DNA from: Chryseobacterium gleum
GTDB taxonomy: Bacteria > Bacteroidota > Bacteroidia > Flavobacteriales_D > Crocinitomicaceae
Assembly (NCBI GenBank): GCA_945902775.1
Contig: CAMDMY010000013.1
Coordinates: 1-45,483, forward strand
Direction of reading: 5' to 3'
DNA: 45,483 nucleotides
Part shown: positions 1 through 7,780 of the stretch, piece by piece
Layout of the letters: each line of letters starts with the position of its first letter
Position numbering within the stretch: position 1 is the first letter of the stretch
Translations under genes and position numbers: made by a program
The notes under the pieces: model-generated
What the model was told of the DNA's origin: nothing
Seen by the model: only the letters and a program-made list of their open reading frames with translations
Database searches by the model: none

Positions 1-413
1 CTATTTTGGTGTCTTCCTCCTTCGAAAGCAGTATTGAAGAAAATATCTACAATCTCGATTGCTTCTTCTGTTGAGATGAAACGAGCGGGTAAAACAACAA
101 TATTTGCGTTGTTATGTAAACGAGCTAATTCTGCAATTTCAGCTTTCCAACAAAGGGCACTTCTTACTCCTTGGTGTTTGTTGGCTGTCATATTGATTCC
201 GTTTCCTGAACCACAAATTAAAATTCCTTTGATACCTTCTGTTTCAACCATAGAAGCAACAGGGTGAGCAAAATCTGGATAATCTACACTACTTTCTGAA
301 TGACATCCGAAATCTTTTAATTCGAATCCTTTCTCTGTTAAATACACTTTTAATGCTTCTTTTAACTCAAAACCAGCGTGATCTGCTCCAATTGGAATAA
401 TAACTTTTGACAT
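1..413 (-). CDS. rpiB: Ribose-5-phosphate isomerase B, 3' end cut by window
   Basis: Interconverts ribose 5-phosphate and ribulose 5-phosphate in the cytoplasmic pentose phosphate pathway. I translated it from the ATG at 413; 137 complete codons are present and the frame runs off the window edge at base 1 without a stop. RpiB hallmarks are visible: GADHAGFELK at residues 9-18, GILICGSGNGINMTANK at about 63-79 with the expected active-site Cys67, and RLHNNAN at about 98-104 with the catalytic-type His100. The family is about 145-150 residues long, so only a short tail is missing. No TAnnTTTG element stands directly upstream; the nearest resemblance (TACCTTTA on this strand) lies about 20 bp before the start and is imperfect. 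Confidence 0.93.
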   Translation of the reverse strand, partial: MSKVIIPIGADHAGFELKEALKVYLTEKGFELKDFGCHSESSVDYPDFAHPVASMVETEGIKGILICGSGNGINMTANKHQGVRSALCWKAEIAELARLHNNANIVVLPARFISTEEAIEIVDIFFNTAFEGGRHQN

Positions 414-508
414 ACTTTTTATTTTTTGTAAAGGTAGAAATTTAGATTGAGGTGGGAGATACGTGGGTTTATTTATTTTGAGTAGGAAGATTCAAAATTA
501 GGATTTCT

Positions 509-584
509 CCCCTTCAGGGCTAGTTAATTTCATTTTAAATTATAGGGCTTCACCCTATGTTTTGGTATGTTACCCTTTCAGGGT
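509..584. repeat. Cluster of three GC-rich hairpins (repeat family C)
   Basis: Three small perfect or near-perfect hairpins stand in a row in AT-rich DNA: CCCCTTCAGGGC at 509-520, ATAGGGCTTCACCCTAT at 542-558 and ACCCTTTCAGGGT at 572-584. They lie just downstream of the minus-strand stop of the DUF2200 gene at 597 and upstream of rpiB. Their shared CCCTnnnAGGG core and spacing resemble dispersed intergenic repeats common in Bacteroidota rather than a single terminator, though the hairpin nearest the stop could also end transcription of the metG unit. The rest of the 414-596 gap shows nothing else I can name. Confidence 0.6.
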
Positions 585-596
585 AAAAAACTTCTT

Positions 597-962
597 CTAC
601 ACTACTCTTAAAATCTTTTCCAATTTCTTTCCTTTTGCTAATTCATCCACCAATTTATCTAGGTATCGAACTTGTTTCGTTAAAAGATTTTCTATCTCTT
701 CTATTCTATAGCCGCAAATAACTCCTGTTATTAAATGGGCCTGAGGATTTAATTGTGCTTCCTGAAAAAATGTTTCAAACGTCACTTTTCGATCGATTAA
801 TTCTTGGATTTTTTGATCGTTAAAACTTGTCAACCAAGTTATTACTTGATGCAATTCTTCTTTCGTTCTGCCTTTCTTTTCTGCTTTAGTTAAGTATAAA
901 GGATAGACAGAAGCAAATATCATTTTAGCGATTTTTTCGTTGTGCTCGGGAGTTGTTTTCAT
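597..962 (-). CDS. DUF2200 family protein
   Basis: A 121-residue protein that matches the DUF2200 family along its whole length: the N-terminal EHNEKIAKMIFASVYPLY segment, KKGRTKEELHQVITWLT at about 29-45, and the C-terminal block HLITGVICGYRIEEIENLL followed by QVRYLDKLVDELAKGKK. It has no signal peptide or membrane segment and is predicted to be cytoplasmic and helical. Function is unknown; homologues are small stand-alone proteins. It is the last gene of the unit metG - small hypothetical - DUF2200, 45 bp after the previous gene, and is followed by the family C hairpin cluster. The ATG at 962 gives the conserved family N-terminus. Confidence 0.85.
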   Translation of the reverse strand: MKTTPEHNEKIAKMIFASVYPLYLTKAEKKGRTKEELHQVITWLTSFNDQKIQELIDRKVTFETFFQEAQLNPQAHLITGVICGYRIEEIENLLTKQVRYLDKLVDELAKGKKLEKILRVV

Positions 963-1007
963 ACGCTAATATCGGTAAGTGAAAATTACTTTTTGAAATT
1001 TGATTTA

Positions 1008-1346
1008 TCAATACTTACTCCTAAAATAAACCTTCATTGCCTCTCTTTTTAAAATTGCTTCAGCAATCAAAACTAAAAAATTCGGTTCGGTAATAAGGCT
1101 TAAAAATTGCTTCTCTGGGATGTCGATTGTATAGAGTAGTTGGAGCAATCGTGTTTCTCCAAAAGGCATTATTTCTTTTAATTTCTCTTGTATAATTTCT
1201 TCTATCTTTTCTTTCGGCCAAGGGTCAAAAATGAAGTTTTCTGGAAATTCTAAATTAAATTTTGCGAAATCTTTGTGAATTTGTTGCTGTGTTTTTAAAA
1301 CGAAATCTTCATTTGAGAAATAAGATATTAATGATTCATCGTTCAT
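1008..1346 (-). CDS. Small hypothetical protein downstream of metG
   Basis: A 112-residue protein of unknown family, beginning at the ATG at 1346 (MNDESLISYFSN); an in-frame TTG 9 bp upstream is a weaker start. Predicted mostly helical and charged, with an aromatic segment NFIFDPWPKEKIEEIIQEKL in the middle and a basic C-terminus (KREAMKVYFRSKY). No signal peptide, membrane helix or recognised motif. It starts 23 bp after the metG stop and points the same way, so it is probably co-transcribed with metG. No function can be assigned from sequence. Confidence 0.7.
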   Translation of the reverse strand: MNDESLISYFSNEDFVLKTQQQIHKDFAKFNLEFPENFIFDPWPKEKIEEIIQEKLKEIMPFGETRLLQLLYTIDIPEKQFLSLITEPNFLVLIAEAILKREAMKVYFRSKY

Positions 1347-1369
1347 TATCTGCAATGTAAAAATAAAAA

Positions 1370-3436
1370 TTATCGGATTGATCCCCCAGCTGAAAATTCT
1401 TTTTCTGGCGACATAAAACTCAATTTTCCTTCTTCGTTTTCTGCCATTAAAATCATTCCTTGCGATTCGATTCCTTTGATCATTCTTGGCGCTAAATTCA
1501 ACAATACACTTACTGTTTTACCAACCACTTCTTCTGGTGAATAATGTTCTGCGATTCCTGAAACAATGACTCTTTTATCAATTCCTGTATCTACTAAAAG
1601 CTTCAACAATTTATCTGCTTTCTTAACTTTTTCAGCTTCTACAATCGTTCCTAAACGAATATCTAATTTCGTGAAGTCCTCAAAATTAACAGTCTCTTTT
1701 TGAGGTTCAAGGGCTACTTCTACTTTCGCTTGCTCTTTGGCTATACTTTTTAATTTTTCCACTTCTGCTTCTACTAAAGCATCTTCAATTTTTGCAAATA
1801 AGATGCTTGGAGTTCCAATTGTAGAACCTTCCTGTACTAAATTATCTTCTCCTGCTTTTGTCCAATCAGTTGAATTGAAATTTAAAAACCGTGATAATTT
1901 TGCTGCTGTTGCTGGTAAGAAAGGTTGTAAAACAATACTTAAATTGGCTGTTATCTGCAACGCAATATTCATAATTGTTTTTACTCTTTCTACATCCGTT
2001 TTAACTAATTTCCACGGTTCTGTTTCAGCTAAATATTTATTTCCAAGTCGAGCTAAATTCATTGCTTCGGCTTGCGCATCTCTTAATTTATATAGGTAAA
2101 CCAATTTTGAAATTCGAGCTGGAATAGCCTTCATTTCTTCCAATACTTTTGTATCTTCTTCCGTTAAAGCACCTTTTTCTGGTACGATACCTTCGTAATA
2201 TTTATGCGTTAAAACCATTGCACGGTTCACGAAATTCCCTAAAATATCCGCTAATTCGCTGTTGATTCTTGTTTGAAATTCTTTCCAAGTAAACTCACTG
2301 TCTTTTGATTCTGGAGCTATAGATGTTAGAACATATTTCAATTCGTCTCCTTTGTCAGGATATGCCTCTAAATATTCGTGTAACCAAACCGCCCAATTAC
2401 GTGAAGTCGAGAATTTATCACCTTCTAAATTTAAAAATTCGTAAGCTGGGACATTATCTGGTAAAATTAAATTCCCGTGATCTCTCAATAAAATCGGGAA
2501 AATAATCGCGTGAAAAACGATGTTATCTTTTCCAATGAAATGGACTAATTTACGATCACCAGTCCAGTAATCTTCCCATTTCTTATTGTTGTCCAACGCC
2601 CATTGTTTGGTCGCTGAAATATATCCAATTGGCGCATCTAACCAAACATACAATACTTTTCCTTCTGAATCTTTCAAAGGAACTTTCACTCCCCAATCCA
2701 AATCTCTTGTCATTGCTCTAGGGTGTAAACCACCATCGATCCACGACATACATTGTCCGTTAACCTGGTTTCTCCACAACTTTGGATCGTGTTGTTGAAC
2801 TCCGTCTAATTTTCCTTCTTTGATCCACGTTCTCAACCAATCTTCGTGACGATCCATTGGTAAATACCAGTGTGAAGTCGTTTTTAAAACTGGTGTTTTT
2901 CCACTTAAAGTAGATTTTGGATTAATTAAATCTGTCGGACTTAAATCAGAACCGCATTTTTCGCACTGATCTCCGTAAGCAGATGGATTTGAGCATTTTG
3001 GACATTCACCTGTGATGTAACGATCCGCTAAAAACTGACTGTAATCTTCGTCGTAATACTGTTCTGAAGTTTCTTGGGTTAGTTTTCCTTTTTCGTGTAA
3101 AACCTTAAAAAAATCTTGTGCCATTTCGTGGTGAATAGGTGCAGAAGTTCTATGGAAAATATCAAATGAAATATCGAAATTCTTAAACGAATCTCCTATT
3201 TGTTTATTGTATTTATCTACAATCTCTTGAGGTGTAATTCCCTCTTTTTTAGCACGTAAAGTAATCGCCGCACCGTGTTCGTCACTTCCGCAAATAAATG
3301 CAACATCGTGATCATTCATTCGCAGGAAACGAACGAAAATATCAGCTGGAAGATAAACGCCCGCTACGTGACCTAAATGTAGAGGTCCATTAGCATAAGG
3401 AAGGGCTGCGGTAACGGTGTATTTTGCTTTACTCAT
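1370..3436 (-). CDS. metG: Methionyl-tRNA synthetase with C-terminal tRNA-binding domain
   Basis: Charges tRNA-Met with methionine in the cytoplasm, feeding both initiation and elongation. The 688-residue protein has the class I signature HLGH (20-23), the second signature as KFSTS (341-345) in place of KMSKS, and a zinc knuckle with Cys145, Cys148, Cys158 and Cys161. The helical anticodon-binding domain follows. Residues from about 584 form an EMAP/Trbp111-type tRNA-binding domain (DFTKLDIRLGTIVEAE... APRMIKGIESQGMILMA), which in other species promotes dimerisation. Full length for the two-domain MetG type. A -7 element TATCTTTG (3460-3467) lies 23 bp before the ATG. First gene of a three-gene minus-strand unit. 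Confidence 0.97.
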   Translation of the reverse strand: MSKAKYTVTAALPYANGPLHLGHVAGVYLPADIFVRFLRMNDHDVAFICGSDEHGAAITLRAKKEGITPQEIVDKYNKQIGDSFKNFDISFDIFHRTSAPIHHEMAQDFFKVLHEKGKLTQETSEQYYDEDYSQFLADRYITGECPKCSNPSAYGDQCEKCGSDLSPTDLINPKSTLSGKTPVLKTTSHWYLPMDRHEDWLRTWIKEGKLDGVQQHDPKLWRNQVNGQCMSWIDGGLHPRAMTRDLDWGVKVPLKDSEGKVLYVWLDAPIGYISATKQWALDNNKKWEDYWTGDRKLVHFIGKDNIVFHAIIFPILLRDHGNLILPDNVPAYEFLNLEGDKFSTSRNWAVWLHEYLEAYPDKGDELKYVLTSIAPESKDSEFTWKEFQTRINSELADILGNFVNRAMVLTHKYYEGIVPEKGALTEEDTKVLEEMKAIPARISKLVYLYKLRDAQAEAMNLARLGNKYLAETEPWKLVKTDVERVKTIMNIALQITANLSIVLQPFLPATAAKLSRFLNFNSTDWTKAGEDNLVQEGSTIGTPSILFAKIEDALVEAEVEKLKSIAKEQAKVEVALEPQKETVNFEDFTKLDIRLGTIVEAEKVKKADKLLKLLVDTGIDKRVIVSGIAEHYSPEEVVGKTVSVLLNLAPRMIKGIESQGMILMAENEEGKLSFMSPEKEFSAGGSIR

Positions 3437-3459
3437 TGTGTGTATTCGATTTCAGATTG

Positions 3460-3467
3460 CAAAGATA
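3460..3467 (-). promoter_or_regulatory. Predicted metG promoter -7 element
   Basis: On the minus strand this reads TATCTTTG, an exact match to the Bacteroidota housekeeping -7 consensus TAnnTTTG, 23 bp before the metG ATG. No clear TTG -33 box is visible, so the call rests on the -7 element and position. Confidence 0.6.
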
Positions 3468-3493
3468 GTTGGAAAAAAGATAAAAGAGTAATT

Positions 3494-3540
3494 AACCACG
3501 GAGTTTAAAATGAGTTTTTCACGGAGGCTCACAGAGTTTT
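3494..3540. repeat. Short 'accacggag/cacagag' repeat (family E, copy 1)
   Basis: AACCACGGAGT at 3494-3504 is followed by CACGGAGGCTCACAGAGTT at about 3520-3538. This vocabulary recurs at 13334-13433, where the two ends form an inverted repeat. It belongs to a short intergenic repeat type seen widely in Bacteroidota. It lies between metG and the thioredoxin-like gene; no coding potential. Confidence 0.5.
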
Positions 3541-3632
3541 TTAGATAAGATTGATATAAAAATTGATATAAAAGGATTGTTTTATTTGGAAATTTGATGT
3601 AAAACTATAAATTTTGACCTTTGTTTAAATTC

Positions 3633-3802
3633 GGTCTTTCCTCTGAATTAGCTGTAAATTTTCCGTAATCGCGTTTTGCTTTTTCAGCAAAAAGGAGCGT
3701 GAAGGAAAGTATTTACTTGCGGTTTCACGTAATGGAATGGAGAGAAAAATTCCTCGGAAAGATCTTGATTTTTGCTTACTTTTTATCAAGTAAAAGTAAG
3801 AG
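3633..3802 (+). repeat. Dispersed intergenic repeat, family A copy 1
   Basis: Begins GGTCTTTCCTCTGAATTAGC and ends near AGTAAAAGTAAGAG. By eye it agrees with copy 2 (6219-6430) at roughly nine of ten positions over the first 150 bases. It carries a small hairpin, TTTTGC (3674-3679) pairing with GCAAAA (3687-3692). The remainder of the 3437-3897 gap contains the family E repeat and AT-rich leader sequence of the next gene. Confidence 0.8.
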
Positions 3803-3897
3803 AATTAAAACTCGAAGTGCGATTAATAATTTAAAGTAAATCTTAATCCTTTATATAATTTGATTTACTAATTTTATAAAAATATACAACTATTCAA

Positions 3898-4497
3898 ATG
3901 GAAAACACACATTCTCAAACAACCCTTTCTTCTTCGGAATACAAAACCTATTTTTCAAATGGCATTTCGTTTGAAACATATCATCAAAATATGATTGAAG
4001 AAGTTGAGAGTAAAAGAGAGAGTGAATATGCTCAATATATACCGATGAACCTCCAACGTTCGAAACGAATTTTAAAAACGTTTCAACTTCAAAATTCATT
4101 AAAGGAGACTTTAAGAAATCTCAATCATAAAATAAATTGGTTGCTGATTAGTGAACATTGGTGTGGTGATGCTTCTCAAATTATGCCTGTTATTCATTCT
4201 ATTGCAAATGCTTCTGAAGGAAAAATTAATCTTAAAATAGTTTACAGAGATTCGAACGGATTAATTAATCATCATTTGACAAATAGAGGGAAATCAATTC
4301 CAAAAATTGTACAACTTGATGAAGATTTTAACTTCTTAAAAGAATGGGGCCCTCGACCAATTTTAACACAACAATTAATTGATGAGTTAAAAGCAAGTGG
4401 AACAGAACTTCCAGAAGTAATAGAGAAAATCCACAAATGGTATGCTGACGATAAAACGGTTTTAACCCAAAAAGAGATCGAAGAACTGTTAAAATAA
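3898..4497 (+). CDS. Thioredoxin-fold family protein with single-Cys WCGDAS motif
   Basis: A 199-residue cytoplasmic protein without signal peptide. Residues about 80-140 fit a thioredoxin fold: NWLLISEHWCGDASQIMP places a WCGD motif where thioredoxins have WCxxC, and KSIPKIVQLDEDF supplies the conserved cis-Pro loop. Only the first cysteine of the usual pair is present, so a classical dithiol exchange is unlikely; a peroxiredoxin-like, glutathionylation or structural role is possible. Members of this thioredoxin-like family in Bacteroidota have no settled function. The N-terminal 75 residues are helical and charged, with several predicted amphipathic helices. It converges on the next gene with an 11-bp gap. 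Confidence 0.8.
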   Translation: MENTHSQTTLSSSEYKTYFSNGISFETYHQNMIEEVESKRESEYAQYIPMNLQRSKRILKTFQLQNSLKETLRNLNHKINWLLISEHWCGDASQIMPVIHSIANASEGKINLKIVYRDSNGLINHHLTNRGKSIPKIVQLDEDFNFLKEWGPRPILTQQLIDELKASGTELPEVIEKIHKWYADDKTVLTQKEIEELLK

Positions 4498-4508
4498 TAT
4501 CTTGATTT

Positions 4509-4871
4509 TCAGCATAATCCCAACATTTTGTAACTGTCGAACAACTCACCGAATGCGATGTTTTTCGGTTCTATGATTTCTTTTTCATATTGTTTAATGA
4601 ACCCTTTTTTCATCAATTTTGATTTTAATTCGTGTTTCAAATAATAATACAACCAGATGTCTTGCCAAATAATTGGACGATCTTTAAAATGTTCAATGTC
4701 GAAATACCGTTCAACAATCGTTAAAAATTGAGTTGTTTGACTAATCTTCGAATGTTTTAAATCGTAGTTCAAACAAGCAATTTGTTCTTCCTTTAAATAT
4801 CGTGTTACGGCTAAATAAATAACATAACGAGGCGAATATTTTAATCTGTTTTTTCTAAATAACGAAACCAT
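4509..4871 (-). CDS. Hypothetical protein, 120 aa
   Basis: I do not recognise this protein. It is 120 residues, very rich in Tyr, Leu and Lys, basic at the N-terminus (MVSLFRKNRLKYSPRY), and without signal peptide or membrane helix. Predicted largely helical, with two aromatic clusters: PIIWQDIWLYYYLKHEL in the middle and FGELFDSYKMLGL at the end. It is transcribed alone toward the thioredoxin-like gene, whose stop lies 11 bp from its own. Probably a lineage-specific cytoplasmic protein; the frame and codon use are like its neighbours. Confidence 0.6.
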   Translation of the reverse strand: MVSLFRKNRLKYSPRYVIYLAVTRYLKEEQIACLNYDLKHSKISQTTQFLTIVERYFDIEHFKDRPIIWQDIWLYYYLKHELKSKLMKKGFIKQYEKEIIEPKNIAFGELFDSYKMLGLC

Positions 4872-5024
4872 ACTTCTGAATTTTTAGGTAAAATTAGATT
4901 AGTTGAACGTAAACTATTTATGGTTTTATAAATTATCTCCGATTTATTAAATTCACAATAAATTTGATTTTACCCTCTCAATGTCCGACCTTTGTAACCA
5001 TAAATCCTACAAGGAAATTAGTAT

Positions 5025-5456
5025 ATGACGCATTCTTCAACAACATCTCAAGTTTGGAAAGGAAAATTTTCTTACAATCCGGAAGAATATGGAATTGTAG
5101 AAGATGTTGATTTTGAACTATATGTCGAATTGAAAGATGGAAAATTTGAAGGAAAAGTCTACGATGATGAGTTCCGAGAATTATGCGATCAATTGGCAAT
5201 TGTGAAAGGATTTATCGAAGAAAATAGAATTCATTTTGTTGTTACTTATCCTATTTCTTATTCAATGGATGAAAACGACCAAGTTCAAATTGACCCAAAT
5301 AAAAAAGGGCACGATGTGATTTACAATGGGTTTTTAAATCCAAATCGTGGAAAATGGGAAGGTGAATGGGAAATAATGGAAGAAGAACCGATTGAAGGAT
5401 CAGATGATGTGTATCAATATCATTCGACTGGAGGTTGGGAAATGGAAAAAAATTAG
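5025..5456 (+). CDS. Conserved hypothetical acidic protein, 143 aa
   Basis: A 143-residue acidic protein with alternating beta-type segments: VWKGKFSYNPEEYG, VDFELYVELKDGKFEGKVYDD, NRIHFVVTYPISYS, and a Trp-rich end (GKWEGEWEIMEEEP). The pattern of short strands with Gly turns suggests a small beta-barrel or lipocalin-like ligand-binding fold, but this is inference. No signal peptide, so cytoplasmic. It ends 27 bp before the FtsE-like gene's ATG and may be co-transcribed with it. No function known to me. Confidence 0.7.
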   Translation: MTHSSTTSQVWKGKFSYNPEEYGIVEDVDFELYVELKDGKFEGKVYDDEFRELCDQLAIVKGFIEENRIHFVVTYPISYSMDENDQVQIDPNKKGHDVIYNGFLNPNRGKWEGEWEIMEEEPIEGSDDVYQYHSTGGWEMEKN

Positions 5457-5483
5457 CAACTTTACATTCAAATAGTGATTCGA

Positions 5484-6203
5484 ATGGAAAACGTTATTGA
5501 ATTAAAAAACGCAAAGATTTACCAACAAAATACCGTTGTTTTAGACAATGTAAACTTTACTTTAGGTGAAAGTGAATTTGTTTATTTAATTGGAAGAACA
5601 GGAAGTGGAAAAAGTACGCTACTGAAAACACTTTACGGTGAAGTTTTACTTTCTGAAGGAGAAGGTTCTGTTGCAGGATTTAATTTAAAAACGTTGACGA
5701 AAAACGAAATTCCAATGTTGCGTCGTAAGATTGGTGTTGTTTTCCAAGATTTCCAATTATTGACTGATAGAACCGTTTTGAAAAACTTATTCTTCGTAAT
5801 GGGTGCAACCGGTTGGACGGATAAAAATTTGATGCAAAAAAGAGCAACTGAAGTCCTACAATTAGTTGGCCTAGAAAAGAAAATGAACGCAATGTCCTAT
5901 GCCTTATCTGGAGGAGAACAACAACGTTTATCGATCGCTCGTGCCTTATTGAACAAACCCGCATTAATTTTAGCAGATGAGCCTACAGGAAATTTAGATC
6001 CTGAAACTTCTCAAGAGATTATGCATTTATTAATTGCAGTTGCGCAAGAAGAAAAATCAGCTGTTTTTATGGCAACCCACGATATGACAATGGTTGAAAA
6101 ATACCCAGGAAGAGTTGTTCGTGTTGAAAATCAACAATTGAAAGAAGTAAATACGATTAATCGCTTTAATCCATTCCAACAGTTTAATCCTACTACTGAT
6201 TAA
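5484..6203 (+). CDS. ftsE: FtsE-like ABC transporter ATP-binding protein
   Basis: A 239-residue ABC ATPase. Walker [10 protein letters not shown] at 37-45, Q-loop VVFQDFQLL near 86-93, signature [10 protein letters not shown] at 141-150, Walker B LILADEP at 161-167, and the switch His in ATHDM. Similarity is greatest to FtsE, which with FtsX at the inner membrane activates septal peptidoglycan hydrolases; close LolD/MacB-type ATPases cannot be fully excluded. No ftsX-like permease is next to it or elsewhere in the window, as is usual in Bacteroidota, where ftsE and ftsX can be apart. I start at the ATG at 5484 rather than an in-frame GTG 9 bp earlier, because [13 protein letters not shown] is a standard FtsE N-terminus. 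Confidence 0.85.
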   Translation: MENVIELKNAKIYQQNTVVLDNVNFTLGESEFVYLIGRTGSGKSTLLKTLYGEVLLSEGEGSVAGFNLKTLTKNEIPMLRRKIGVVFQDFQLLTDRTVLKNLFFVMGATGWTDKNLMQKRATEVLQLVGLEKKMNAMSYALSGGEQQRLSIARALLNKPALILADEPTGNLDPETSQEIMHLLIAVAQEEKSAVFMATHDMTMVEKYPGRVVRVENQQLKEVNTINRFNPFQQFNPTTD

Positions 6204-6218
6204 TATCTAACGTTAGTT

Positions 6219-6430
6219 GGTCTTTCCTCTGAATTAGCTGTGAATTTTTCCGTAATCGCGTTTCGCTTTTTCAGCGAAAAGAAGCGTGGAGGAAAGTATT
6301 TACCTGCGATTTCTCGTAATGGAGTGAAGAGAAAAATTCCTTGGAAAGAACTTGATTTTTGCTTACTACCGGCGCTACCACTTGTCTTCGAAAGTAGTAC
6401 TTTCTCTTCATCAAGGAAAAGTAAGAAGTT
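6219..6430 (+). repeat. Dispersed intergenic repeat, family A copy 2
   Basis: The longest copy, filling most of the gap between the convergent ftsE and dus genes. Same start as copy 1 and same middle (GAAAGAACTTGATTTTTGCT), then a segment CTTGTCTTCGAAAGTAGTAC shared with copy 4. Its hairpin TTTCGC (6261-6266)/GCGAAA (6274-6279) has a compensatory change relative to copy 1. Short open frames on both strands across this repeat are best treated as spurious. Confidence 0.85.
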
Positions 6431-6440
6431 AAATCTTCTA

Positions 6441-7433
6441 TCAAGCAAAATGAAATGCATCTGCATTATCCTCAAGCATCGAAAGAATATCCAAAATCTC
6501 TTGTAAATCATACGTTGAAACCAATCTCAATCGGTGTTCTTTGAAATTTGCAATTCCTTTGAAATAATTTGTATAATGACGTTTCATTTCATTGATGCCC
6601 AAACCTTCACCTTTCCAACGAACACTCATTTCTAAATGATCTCTTGTCGCTTGAACTCGTTCACGAATACCTGGAGCAGCTAAATGTTCACCCGTTTTCA
6701 TAAAATGTTTTACTTCGTTGAAGAACCATGGATAACCGATACTTGCGCGACCAACCATTATTCCGTCAACACCATATTTATCTCTGTATTCAACTGCCTT
6801 TTCAGGAGTTGTAATATCTCCATTACCAAAAATAGGAATGTGCATTCTCGGATTGTTTTTAACTTCTCCAATCAATGTCCAATCAGCTTCCCCTTTGTAT
6901 AGTTGTTGACGAGTTCTACCGTGAATTGAAATAGCCTCAACACCAACATCTTGCAAACGTTCAGAAGTATCAACTACAAATTTTGATTTATCATCCCAAC
7001 CCAAACGAGTTTTAATGGTTACAGGTAATTTCGTTGCCTTTACAATTTCATCCGTCATTCGAATTAACTTCGGAATATCTTGTAACATCCCTGCTCCTGC
7101 TCCTTTGCACGTCACTTTCTTTACAGGACACCCAAAATTAATATCAATAATATCGGGATTTGTTTTTTCAATGATTTCAGCAGCTGTTCGCATACTGTCA
7201 ATATCGTAACCAAAAATTTGAATTCCAACCGGACGTTCATATTCATAAATATCCAATTTCTGAACACTTTTCGCTGCATCACGAATCAATCCTTCCGAAG
7301 AAATAAACTCGGTATACATCAAATCGGCACCGTGTTTTTTGCACAGCGCACGAAATGGCGGATCACTTACATCCTCCATCGGAGCAAGTAAAAGAGGAAA
7401 TTCCCCTAATTCAATATTTCTGATTTTAACCAT
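6441..7433 (-). CDS. dusB: tRNA-dihydrouridine synthase
   Basis: FMN-dependent reductase that converts uridines in the tRNA D-loop to dihydrouridine. The 330-residue TIM-barrel protein shows PLLLAPMEDVSDPPFR at 13-28, INFGCPVKKVTCKGAGAGML at about 98-117 with the conserved catalytic-type Cys in GCP, TIKTRLGWD near 139-147, ISIHGRTRQQLYKGEADW near 168-185, and the FMN phosphate-binding GNGDI and MVGRASIG. Length and motifs agree with the DusB/NifR3 group common as the main Dus in Bacteroidota. The -7 element TATCTTTG (7441-7448) lies only 7 bp before the ATG, giving a very short or absent leader. It converges on ftsE with repeat family A between them. Confidence 0.93.
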   Translation of the reverse strand: MVKIRNIELGEFPLLLAPMEDVSDPPFRALCKKHGADLMYTEFISSEGLIRDAAKSVQKLDIYEYERPVGIQIFGYDIDSMRTAAEIIEKTNPDIIDINFGCPVKKVTCKGAGAGMLQDIPKLIRMTDEIVKATKLPVTIKTRLGWDDKSKFVVDTSERLQDVGVEAISIHGRTRQQLYKGEADWTLIGEVKNNPRMHIPIFGNGDITTPEKAVEYRDKYGVDGIMVGRASIGYPWFFNEVKHFMKTGEHLAAPGIRERVQATRDHLEMSVRWKGEGLGINEMKRHYTNYFKGIANFKEHRLRLVSTYDLQEILDILSMLEDNADAFHFA

Positions 7434-7440
7434 TGCTTTG

Positions 7441-7448
7441 CAAAGATA
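7441..7448 (-). promoter_or_regulatory. Predicted dus promoter -7 element
   Basis: Minus-strand TATCTTTG, exact TAnnTTTG match, 7 bp before the dus ATG at 7433. The transcript would start at or within a few bases of the start codon. Confidence 0.6.
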
Positions 7449-7584
7449 AGGGATTTTTAATTACCACTATGTAAAAACACTTCAGCAGGAATACCAATTT
7501 TATTAATTTAATTCGTTTAAATGACCATTTAAAAATTGAAAATTTTAACTAATTATTAAAATATGCCAGAATTCTATTTCGGCC

Positions 7585-7669
7585 GTTCCTCTGGAACTTG
7601 ATATACGACTCCTATTTTTATAACAACGGATATAATCCGTTGTTATAAAATCAGCCATCCCTATGGGAT
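7585..7669. repeat. Triple-hairpin palindromic repeat (family D)
   Basis: Three perfect hairpins in series: GTTCCTCTGGAAC (7585-7597); a 16-bp stem TTTTATAACAACGGAT (7616-7631) pairing with ATCCGTTGTTATAAAA (7635-7650) across a 3-nt loop; and ATCCCTATGGGAT (7657-7669). Similar combinations of a 'ccctatggg' hairpin with an 'acaacgg' palindrome are dispersed in Bacteroidota intergenic DNA. It lies upstream of dus and downstream of the rhodopsin gene. Confidence 0.7.
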
Positions 7670-7780
7670 TGAGGTTCATCGTTCAATCAAGGCTTTTCAC
7701 TCAAGAGGAATTAGTGAATCTAAAGACGATAATAACGCTTTAAAATTCGTTTTAAATTTATTTGAATCATTATTATTTAA

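Noticed and set aside
6200-6511. Open frames of about 90-100 codons on both strands between ftsE and dus
   Set aside because: They lie in repeat family A, which recurs in other gaps without any conserved frame, and one overlaps dus.
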